Below, piece by piece: positions 1-4,865 of a stretch of DNA of 5,487 nucleotides. Where the stretch lies: assembly GCA_001805565.1 (NCBI GenBank), contig MHGM01000039.1, forward strand, positions 7,275 to 12,761, read 5' to 3'. Under the pieces are notes generated by a model that saw only the letters and a program-made list of their open reading frames with translations, was not told the DNA's origin and did no database searches. Each line of letters begins with the position of its first letter. Position 1 is the stretch's first letter. The stretch is from Omnitrophica WOR_2 bacterium RIFCSPHIGHO2_01_FULL_52_10 (lineage in GTDB: Bacteria > Omnitrophota > Gorgyraeia > Zapsychrales > Zapsychraceae). The position numbers and the translations under genes are program-made.

Positions 1-134
1 ATCGGTTAACGTTAATGGTTGGCGCGGCTGGAAACGTTGATCGAAATTCGGTTGCGGCGAAAACCTCTAGGTATGTCACGATCACCGATCAATGAATAAC
101 GATTCAAGCTACGATACCGGTCAACGATACCCGC
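1..134. other. Non-coding stretch downstream of purE
   Basis: No open reading frame here looks like a protein, and no RNA gene was recognised. The 8-base word ACGATACC occurs twice, at 111-118 and 124-131, and the shorter word ACGAT also occurs near 78 and 99. A 10-base perfect palindrome, TTAACGTTAA, lies at 6-15. There is no GC-rich hairpin followed by a T-run that would mark a rho-independent end for the purE transcript, so the operon may continue past the left edge or end in another way. Confidence 0.5.
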
Positions 135-623
135 TTATTTTGTCAGCTTGGTATCAAGGATTTTGCGCCGTTGCTCGCTCTTAAATTGCGCCAATTTTTT
201 CGCGATCCCCTTATCGTGCAGCGCGATCATGCGCAAGGCGAACAAAGCGGCGTTTTTTGCTCCCGGCTTTCCGACGGCCATGGCAGCGACCGGGACACCC
301 GGCGGCATCTGGACCGTGGACAAAAGAGCGTCCATGCCATTAAGCGGCGAGGAATCAATCGGCACGCCGATGACCGGAATATCCGTATGCGCGCAGACCA
401 CTCCCGCCAAAGCCGCGGAAACTCCGGCCCCGCAAATGACCGCCTGAAAACCCTTTGCATGCAATTGTTCGGCATATTCAGTCGTTTCCTTAGGAGTACG
501 ATGAGCGGACAAGACCTTGATCTCATACCCGATGCCGAAATCCTTCAAAATATTAGCCGCTTCTTCCATGATCGGAAGGTCTGACTGGCTGCCCATCATA
601 ATAGCGACTTGGATTTTGCTCAT
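135..623 (-). CDS. purE: N5-carboxyaminoimidazole ribonucleotide mutase (PurE), class I-like
   Basis: PurE interconverts N5-CAIR and CAIR in the cytoplasm, normally on N5-CAIR made by PurK. The 162-residue product has the usual class I length. Visible motifs are GSQSDLP (residues 11-17, phosphate-binding loop), SAHRTP (39-44, with the catalytic-type His41 matching E. coli His45) and the segment around 91-113 with SSPLNGMDALLS and VQMPPGVPVA. The start is the ATG at 623, because GAGGAG lies 6 nt upstream; the same frame is open 16 codons further but runs into repeat DNA. One oddity is that the usual GAGGAAHLPG loop reads GAGVSAALAG (65-74), so the second conserved histidine (E. coli His75) is Ala71. 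The loop resembles class II PurE (G-R-S-N-A/G-L), although AHRTP and the rest are class I. It is the last pur gene of the run, 161 nt after purD. No purK is visible. Confidence 0.96.
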   Translation of the reverse strand: MSKIQVAIMMGSQSDLPIMEEAANILKDFGIGYEIKVLSAHRTPKETTEYAEQLHAKGFQAVICGAGVSAALAGVVCAHTDIPVIGVPIDSSPLNGMDALLSTVQMPPGVPVAAMAVGKPGAKNAALFALRMIALHDKGIAKKLAQFKSEQRRKILDTKLTK

Positions 624-629
624 GTTGCA

Positions 630-635
630 CTCCTC
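630..635 (-). promoter_or_regulatory. Ribosome binding site of purE
   Basis: On the minus strand the sequence reads GAGGAG, then TGCAAC, then ATG. This is a strong Shine-Dalgarno match at 6-nt spacing. It fixes the PurE start at 623 rather than at an upstream in-frame ATG at 671 that lies in repeat sequence. Confidence 0.85.
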
Positions 636-639
636 ATCT

Positions 640-780
640 TTAAATTCCAATAACCAAATCTCAAACCACAAACAATTTCCAAATCACAATGACCAAATCT
701 ACAAACCAGCGTTTAGATATTGGAATTTTGATATTGTTTGTAATTTGGTGCTTGGAATTTGGTTATTAAACATTTTGCAA
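640..780. repeat. AT-rich imperfect inverted repeat filling the purD-purE spacer
   Basis: The spacer is strongly AT-rich and made of recurring words. On the plus strand the left half reads AATAACCAAAT (649-659) and CACAAACAAT (667-676). The right half contains their complements, ATTTGGTTATT (757-767) and ATTGTTTGT (733-741), so the whole can fold as a long imperfect hairpin. The left half also has an internal direct repeat about 39-40 nt apart: CAATAACCAAATCT-CAAACCA near 648-668 and CAATGACCAAATCTACAAACCA near 687-708. No coding potential is evident. It looks like a dispersed intergenic repeat, a type I associate with candidate-phylum genomes. Whether it carries a promoter cannot be told, because AT-rich words imitate -10 boxes everywhere. 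Confidence 0.7.
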
Positions 781-784
781 TTCT

Positions 785-2089
785 TTACCTGCGCATACCC
801 GTCTGCGACGGCGCGGGATGCAAATGTTTCAGCGCCTTGGCCCCGATGTCACGCCGGAAAAAGCACCGGTCGAACCTGATCTTCTCTATCGCGTTATACG
901 CGCGCTCAATGGCCTGTTCGATCGTTTCTCCCAAACTTGTTACCCCCAGCACACGCCCACCCGCGGTGACGATCTTGCTGTCTTTCTTTTTCGTGCCGGC
1001 GTGAAAAACGATCGTATGGTTGTCCCTGATCGTATCGAGTCCCTTGATCTCTTTTCCCGTTGCACACTCACCCGGATAACCTCCGGAGGTCATCACAACG
1101 CAGACACAGCTACGCTTGTCCCAGTCCATCTTGACTTTCTCCAAGTGCCCTTCACAGCTCGACTGCAAAATCTCTGCCAGATCGTTTTTCATGCGCGGCA
1201 AAATGGCCTGCGCTTCCGGATCGCCGAAACGGACGTTAAATTCCAGGACCATAGGCCCTTCGTCGGTCATCATAAGTCCCGCGTAGAGGACCCCTTTAAA
1301 CGGTGTCCCCTGCTTGTGCATCCCGCGGATGACCGGATCAACGATCTGCATGCCGATCTTGCGCAAAAGCTCCTCGGTAATGACCGGCGCCGGCGAATAC
1401 GCGCCCATACCGCCGGTATTAGGCCCGAGATCGTCATCAAAAATCCGTTTGTGGTCCTGCGATGAATCCAGGATCACGTAATTCTTTCCATCGCTGATGG
1501 CCAGGATCGAGGCTTCTTCACCGATAAGGCATTCTTCGATAATAATCTTGGAACCCGCTTCCTTAAAGATCTTCTGCCCCATGATCTGCTCGACCGCGTC
1601 GCGGGCTTCCTGAATCTTGTTGCACACGATAACACCCTTACCGGAGGCCAGGCCATCGGCCTTGACGACCAAAGGCAACGGCGAAACGGCCAAAAATTCC
1701 ATGGCCTCATCTTTATCGTCAAATACCTTAAACGGCGCCGTCGGGATGTTGAATTTACGCATGAACTCTTTGGCGAAAACCTTGCTTCCTTCCAGCCGCG
1801 CGGCCTTCTGGCTGGGGCCGAAGATTTTCAAATTCTGCTGCTCAAAAAAATCGACGATCCCCCCGACCAGAGGAGCCTCCGGGCCGACGACGGTCAGATC
1901 GACTTTCTTTTCCTTTGCGAAAGCGGCCAGCCGTTCGATATCGGCGGCCTCGATGTCAACGCACTGGGCGAGGGCAGCGATGCCGCCGTTTCCCGGCGCG
2001 CAGTAGATCTCCTTGACCAAAGGACTTTTCTTCAATTTCCAGGCCAAAACGTGTTCCCGCCCGCCACAACCAATAATAAGGACCTTCAT
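785..2089 (-). CDS. purD: Phosphoribosylamine-glycine ligase (GAR synthetase, PurD)
   Basis: PurD joins phosphoribosylamine and glycine using ATP to give GAR, the second step of purine synthesis. The 434-residue product matches the usual length of about 430. Domains in order: N-terminal Rossmann-like domain with GCGGREH (7-13) and VVGPEAPL (67-74); ATP-grasp region with KADGLASGKGV (143-153), SQDHKR (210-215), GPNTGGMGAYSP (222-233) and LEFNVRFGDPE (282-292), where Glu283 and Asn285 are the expected metal ligands; and a C-terminal domain with SGGYPG, HAGT and GRVLGVTS. The start is the ATG at 2089, preceded by AGAGGA at 7-nt spacing. The frame stays open upstream to 2146, but those codons lie in a palindromic repeat and do not look like PurD. 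It follows purM after an 84-nt gap. No broken motifs were seen. Confidence 0.98.
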   Translation of the reverse strand: MKVLIIGCGGREHVLAWKLKKSPLVKEIYCAPGNGGIAALAQCVDIEAADIERLAAFAKEKKVDLTVVGPEAPLVGGIVDFFEQQNLKIFGPSQKAARLEGSKVFAKEFMRKFNIPTAPFKVFDDKDEAMEFLAVSPLPLVVKADGLASGKGVIVCNKIQEARDAVEQIMGQKIFKEAGSKIIIEECLIGEEASILAISDGKNYVILDSSQDHKRIFDDDLGPNTGGMGAYSPAPVITEELLRKIGMQIVDPVIRGMHKQGTPFKGVLYAGLMMTDEGPMVLEFNVRFGDPEAQAILPRMKNDLAEILQSSCEGHLEKVKMDWDKRSCVCVVMTSGGYPGECATGKEIKGLDTIRDNHTIVFHAGTKKKDSKIVTAGGRVLGVTSLGETIEQAIERAYNAIEKIRFDRCFFRRDIGAKALKHLHPAPSQTGMRR

Positions 2090-2096
2090 ACCGTTT

Positions 2097-2102
2097 TCCT
2101 CT
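2097..2102 (-). promoter_or_regulatory. Ribosome binding site of purD
   Basis: The minus strand reads AGAGGA followed by 7 nt and ATG. This supports the start at 2089 and argues against the longer 453-codon reading, whose extra N-terminus would be translated repeat. Confidence 0.8.
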
Positions 2103-2113
2103 TTAATCGCCAG

Positions 2114-2165
2114 TGCTTCGACATCGCTCACCATGCTTCGAACCATGCTGAGCGAAGTCGAAGCA
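2114..2165. repeat. Palindromic intergenic repeat between purM and purD
   Basis: Two 22-nt arms (2114-2135 and 2144-2165) are reverse complements with only two mismatches and flank an 8-nt loop that contains TTCGAA. On the minus strand the first arm contains CTTCGACTTCGCTCAG. A related core, CTTCGACTCCGCTCAG, occurs at about 4794-4809, so the two are members of one family. The element fills most of the purM-purD gap and begins 8 nt after the purM stop. There is no T-run after either arm, so it is not a standard terminator. In the polycistronic transcript it would form a stable hairpin, which could affect message stability or downstream expression, as REP-like elements do; that effect is inferred. 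Confidence 0.85.
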
Positions 2166-2173
2166 TCGAAGGG

Positions 2174-3175
2174 CTAGTTGAAAATGACTTTATTTTTCTT
2201 GTCGTTAACGACTTCACCGATGAGATAATGCCGGGTCTTCTGTCGTCGCAGGAATGTCCGTACCACCGAAACGTCCTTGGCCGCGACAACGATCGCCAAT
2301 CCTATTCCCATATTAAATGTGCGGAACATTTCGTGATCGTTTATTGTACCCTTTTTTTGTATAATTTGAAATATTTTTGGCACCGGCCAGCTTCCTCGAT
2401 CTATGGCAAAACATTTTCCGGCAGGAAGGATCTTTGTCAATTTCTCATAAAACGCCCCGCCGGTGATATGCGCGATGCCCTTAATCGAAAATTTACGGAT
2501 CAGCGGTAAAACTTCCCGGACATAGATCCGGGTCGGTTTTAACAATTCCGGCGCCAGCTTCTTTTGTTCGCTTAAAGAAAAAACCCTCCGGGCCAAAGAA
2601 AATCCGTTTGAATGCACGCCGCTCGAAGGCAATCCGATGACCTGGTCTCCCGTCTGAATACGAGATCCATTGATAATTTTATCTTTTTCAACGACCCCGA
2701 CGGAAAAACCGGCTAGGTCATAATCATCGGCCGCGTACATCCCCGGCATTTCGGCGGTTTCGCCGCCGACTAAGGCGCATCCGGCCATCTTGCAACCATC
2801 GGTGATCCCCTGAACCACTGCCTTTAAAACTTTTGTGTCCAGCCGGCCGCAGGCGATATAATCCAGAAAAAACAAAGGTTGTGCTCCTGCGCAAAGGATA
2901 TCATTGACGTTCATGGCCACCAGATCGATCCCGACGGTATCATGCTTTCCCGCTACTTTGGCAACGAGAAGTTTCGTCCCCACCCCGTCCGTCGAAGAGA
3001 CCAGCACGGGGTGGCGGTATTTTTTCAAATCCAGAGCGAACAGACTGCCGAAAGCGCCGCGGTCGCGCAGGACCGAAGGGTTCAGCGTCCCGGCGATATC
3101 CTTCTGGATCGCCTTGACGAATACGTTGGCTTCGTTAATATTCACACCGCTTGTTTTATACGTTATCGCGCTCAT
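2174..3175 (-). CDS. purM: Phosphoribosylformylglycinamidine cyclo-ligase (AIR synthetase, PurM)
   Basis: PurM closes the imidazole ring: FGAM plus ATP gives AIR. The 333-residue protein is close to family length (E. coli 345). It shows the PurM/PurL ATPase-fold motifs in order: SSTDGVGTKL (60-69), DLVAMNVNDILCAGAQPLFF (84-103), GGETAEMPGMY (137-147) and GVHSNGFSL. Further on are AHITGG, with AFYEK where many relatives have GFxEN, and MFRTFNMGIGL near the C-terminus. The ATG overlaps the purQ stop in an ATGA (3172-3175), so translation is probably coupled to purQ; only a weak purine-rich GAAGAG precedes it. Its substrate is the product of the PurL/PurQ pair upstream, so order in the operon follows the pathway here. 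The stop lies 8 nt before a palindromic repeat, but the C-terminus looks complete. Confidence 0.98.
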   Translation of the reverse strand: MSAITYKTSGVNINEANVFVKAIQKDIAGTLNPSVLRDRGAFGSLFALDLKKYRHPVLVSSTDGVGTKLLVAKVAGKHDTVGIDLVAMNVNDILCAGAQPLFFLDYIACGRLDTKVLKAVVQGITDGCKMAGCALVGGETAEMPGMYAADDYDLAGFSVGVVEKDKIINGSRIQTGDQVIGLPSSGVHSNGFSLARRVFSLSEQKKLAPELLKPTRIYVREVLPLIRKFSIKGIAHITGGAFYEKLTKILPAGKCFAIDRGSWPVPKIFQIIQKKGTINDHEMFRTFNMGIGLAIVVAAKDVSVVRTFLRRQKTRHYLIGEVVNDKKNKVIFN

Positions 3176-4011
3176 AATAAACTCTTCTTCGCGTATTGAA
3201 CGCCATTCTCAAAAATCTTCGCCCCCTGGCCGAAGCGGCCGTTGGGTTTAAGCCTGGTCCAAAATGGATGCTGGGTAAAAAGAAAATGCCGTTCCGGATG
3301 CGGCATCAGGCCCAGGATACGGCCGGTTCGGTCGGTGATGCCAGCGATGTCGTCCGCAGACCCATTGGGATTTTCCGGATAAGCGGGCTTGCCTCCATTT
3401 GGATTACAATAGCGAAACACGATCTGGCCGTTGTCTTGCAATTTTTTTAATACATTCTGATCTTGCACGATAAATTTTCCTTCACCATGAGCAACGGGAA
3501 AATAAACGACACTCCCCACCCCTTCCGTCCAAACACTTTTGCCTTCAGACTTTAAATGACACCAGCGGTCCTCAAATTTTCCAGAATCGTTATTGATCAA
3601 AGTCGCTTTTTGCGCCCCGATAGGCTCCCTTTGGGAGGAGGAATCATACGCTTTATCTTCCTGGGCGTCCAGCGGACCCGGAAGGATGCCGGCTTTGACC
3701 ATGACCTGAAATCCGTTGCAGATACCGAGCATTAACTTCCCATCACCGATAAACCGGCAAAGGTCTTCGCCCAGGCGTAGCCGCAGTTCGTTGGCAAGGA
3801 TCCGTCCAGATTCAATGTCGTCGCCGTACGTGAACCCGCCGGGGATGACGAGGATATGCGCGTCATGCAAACACACGCGCCCGTCGAACAATTGATTGAT
3901 GTGGACCGCCCGCGCCTGAGCCCCGCAGCTTTCAAAAGCGAACACGGTTTCGGCGTCACAGTTGGTCCCGGCTGTCCTTAAAACAATGACCTTGACCTTG
4001 CCCTGGCTCAT
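3172..4011 (-). CDS. purQ: FGAM synthase glutaminase subunit (PurQ), long form
   Basis: PurQ is the class I glutamine amidotransferase that supplies ammonia to PurL for FGAR to FGAM. The 279-residue product has LRTAGTNCD near the N-terminus, IPGGFTYGDD (56-65), the nucleophile elbow GICNGFQ with Cys98, AHGEGKF (174-180), NPNGS (215-218 region) and MPHPER with His238 and Glu240, completing the Cys-His-Glu triad. B. subtilis-type PurQ has about 227 residues. This one is longer, with extra sequence after the nucleophile and a C-terminal tail (QHPFWTR...GAKIFENGVQYA) like the glutaminase domain of large fused FGAM synthases. It starts 13 nt after the LOG-family stop with no convincing Shine-Dalgarno (AGAGCATAAAAATCT before ATG), so reinitiation from the upstream gene is plausible. 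It overlaps purM by 4 nt. Confidence 0.97.
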   Translation of the reverse strand: MSQGKVKVIVLRTAGTNCDAETVFAFESCGAQARAVHINQLFDGRVCLHDAHILVIPGGFTYGDDIESGRILANELRLRLGEDLCRFIGDGKLMLGICNGFQVMVKAGILPGPLDAQEDKAYDSSSQREPIGAQKATLINNDSGKFEDRWCHLKSEGKSVWTEGVGSVVYFPVAHGEGKFIVQDQNVLKKLQDNGQIVFRYCNPNGGKPAYPENPNGSADDIAGITDRTGRILGLMPHPERHFLFTQHPFWTRLKPNGRFGQGAKIFENGVQYAKKSLL

Positions 4012-4024
4012 AGATTTTTATGCT

Positions 4025-4696
4025 CTACTTACGTTTATTCTTGTAAAAATCCCGGATGATCTTGACGACTTCTTCCGGCGTATCGGCGATCTTGAAAATA
4101 TCCAGATCCTGCGGATCGATGTTAGCGGCCTTCAAAACGGTTTTGCGCAGCCACTCGATCAGCCCGTGCCAATACCCTCCGTCAAAAAGCACGACGGGGA
4201 ATTTTTCCATGCGCTGGGTCTGGATAAGCGTAATGCTTTCAAAAAATTCATCCAGCGTTCCGTATCCTCCCGGGAAAATGACAAACGCCTTGGCGTATTT
4301 GACGAACATCACTTTGCGCGAGAAGAAATAGTGAAAGTTGATCAAATGATTGATGTAACGGTTGGGCTTTTGTTCAAACGGCAGATCGATATTAAGGCCG
4401 ATGGATTGCCCCTTGGCGCTGGCAGCGCCTTTGTTGCTCGCTTCCATGATGCCCGGGCCGCCGCCGGTAATGACGGCGTAACCTTCCTTGACCAAAAGCG
4501 CGGCCGTTTTGTCCGCCAGTTTATGCCATTGCTGTGTTCTTTTCGTTCGGGAAGAACCGAAAATACTCACCGCCGGCCCGATCTCGGCAAGTTCGTGAAA
4601 GCCGTCGACAAATTCCGACATGATACGAAAAACCCGCCATGGGTCTTCCAGCTTAAAATCTTCCGCGACGTCCCGGTGCTGCTTTTGCTTCTTCAT
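4025..4696 (-). CDS. LOG-family (TIGR00730-like) nucleoside 5'-monophosphate phosphoribohydrolase
   Basis: The 223-residue product belongs to the Rossmann-fold family once labelled 'lysine decarboxylase'. Characterised members are LOG cytokinin-activating enzymes and, more distantly, PpnN-type nucleotide nucleosidases, which split a nucleoside monophosphate into base and ribose 5-phosphate. Motifs: an N-terminal extension with EDPWRVFRIMSEFVDGF (17-33), AVSIFGSSR (42-50), VITGGGPGIMEASNKG (75-90), SRK (126-128) and the signature PGGYGTLDE (142-150). Arg127 and Glu150 are the expected catalytic pair. The start at 4696 has AAGGAG at 6-nt spacing. It is an unusual insertion between the two FGAM synthase subunit genes, and a role in purine nucleotide balance or salvage is a reasonable inference. 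Its true substrate, including whether it acts on AMP, GMP or a pathway intermediate, cannot be read from sequence. No lysine decarboxylase activity should be assumed. Confidence 0.92.
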   Translation of the reverse strand: MKKQKQHRDVAEDFKLEDPWRVFRIMSEFVDGFHELAEIGPAVSIFGSSRTKRTQQWHKLADKTAALLVKEGYAVITGGGPGIMEASNKGAASAKGQSIGLNIDLPFEQKPNRYINHLINFHYFFSRKVMFVKYAKAFVIFPGGYGTLDEFFESITLIQTQRMEKFPVVLFDGGYWHGLIEWLRKTVLKAANIDPQDLDIFKIADTPEEVVKIIRDFYKNKRK

Positions 4697-4702
4697 AAAA
4701 GA

Positions 4703-4708
4703 CTCCTT
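4703..4708 (-). promoter_or_regulatory. Ribosome binding site of the LOG-family gene
   Basis: AAGGAG on the minus strand lies 6 nt before the ATG at 4696. It is the strongest ribosome site in the window. It indicates that translation starts afresh after the repeat-filled 169-nt gap behind purL, in contrast to the coupled purQ and purM that follow. Confidence 0.85.
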
Positions 4709-4727
4709 GCGATTACAAATCTATTTT

Positions 4728-4753
4728 ATCCTGAACCGGACCTGGTTCAGGAT
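4728..4753. repeat. Perfect 10-bp hairpin upstream of the LOG-family gene
   Basis: ATCCTGAACC (4728-4737) and GGTTCAGGAT (4744-4753) are exact reverse complements around the 6-nt loop GGACCT. On the operon strand the hairpin is followed by AAAATAG, not a T-run; on the other strand by TCTCCCTC. It is therefore not a standard rho-independent terminator in either direction. It sits directly beside the GC-rich repeat at 4756-4810 and may be part of the same composite element. Confidence 0.8.
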
Positions 4754-4755
4754 TC

Positions 4756-4810
4756 TCCCTCGACAAGCTCGGGACACCTTCGCGAGGGATCCTGAGCGGA
4801 GTCGAAGGGC
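4756..4810. repeat. Second copy of the CTTCGAC..CGCTCAG palindromic repeat family
   Basis: The imperfect arms 4757-4774 and 4790-4809 pair as follows: CCCTCGAC with GTCGAAGGG (one bulge) and GCTCGGGA with TCCTGAGC (one mismatch). An alternative inner stem is TCCCTCG (4756-4762) with CGAGGGA (4783-4789). Read on the minus strand it begins CCCTTCGACTCCGCTCAGGA, which matches the core of the element at 2114-2165. The arms are less perfect and the loop differs, so it is a diverged family member. No coding content. Confidence 0.75.
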
Positions 4811-4836
4811 GCCCCGCGGGTTAGAACCCGCGGGGC
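4811..4836. repeat. GC-rich perfect 10-bp hairpin downstream of purL
   Basis: GCCCCGCGGG (4811-4820) and CCCGCGGGGC (4827-4836) are exact reverse complements around TTAGAA. The stem is very stable and lies 30 nt past the purL stop. No T-run follows on either strand, so it does not fit an intrinsic terminator, though it could pause polymerase or protect the purL 3' end. On the minus strand its loop side reads GCGGGTTCTAACCCGC, which resembles a tRNA T-arm (see the overlapping remnant). Confidence 0.8.
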
Positions 4837-4861
4837 TTCACGAATGCGCTGCTCTACCAAC
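4812..4861 (-). pseudogene. Possible tRNA-Thr(CGU) remnant beside the purL stop
   Basis: On the minus strand, 4861-4840 reads like the D-loop through anticodon of a bacterial tRNA: TTGGTAGAGC (D-loop and 3' D-stem), then AGCGCATTCGT. From memory it is identical over 22 nt to E. coli tRNA-Thr(CGU). The expected AATGC of the 3' anticodon stem is missing. The next bases, GAAG, fit the variable region, and CGCGGGTTC-TAA-CCCGCG fits a T-arm with an altered loop. There is no matching acceptor stem and no clean 5' D-stem (GCTGACAG where GCTCAG is expected), so it cannot be a working tRNA. It begins 4 nt after the purL stop. It could be a true relic, a tRNA-derived repeat, or partly a chance match in the T-arm half. 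Confidence 0.5.
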
Positions 4862-4865
4862 CCTG

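Noticed and set aside
624..671. Longer PurE start at the ATG at 671
   Set aside because: The extra 16 residues come from repeat sequence, and a strong ribosome site directly precedes the ATG at 623.
640..780. CRISPR array in the AT-rich spacer
   Set aside because: The repeats are degenerate, differ in spacing and orientation, and no unique spacers lie between them.
640..780. Internal promoter for purE
   Set aside because: The sequence is so AT-rich that -10-like boxes occur by chance, and no matching -35 at proper spacing stands out.
517..879. Plus-strand open frame spanning the purE start, the AT-rich spacer and the purD end
   Set aside because: It translates the intergenic repeat plus antisense of two genes, so it is not a plausible protein.
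818..1465. Long plus-strand open frame inside purD
   Set aside because: It is antisense to a fully conserved PurD and has no family motifs or convincing ribosome site; it is a frame shadow.
2090..2146. Longer PurD start at 2146
   Set aside because: The extra 19 residues would be encoded by the palindromic repeat; the ATG at 2089 has a ribosome site and the expected MKVLIIG start.
2460..2490. PurM GGAFYEK in place of the usual GGGFxEN as a defect
   Set aside because: Other PurM motifs are intact and small changes in this segment occur in the family as I recall it, so this alone does not indicate loss of function.
3962..4795. 277-codon plus-strand open frame opposite the LOG-family gene
   Set aside because: It overlaps a well-supported minus-strand gene throughout, runs into the repeats at its end and resembles no known protein.
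4811..4836. Rho-independent terminator after purL
   Set aside because: The stem is strong, but neither strand has a T-run after it, and a co-directional gene with a good ribosome site follows.
4812..4861. Functional tRNA gene
   Set aside because: There is no acceptor stem, no intact 5' D-stem, and part of the anticodon stem is missing.
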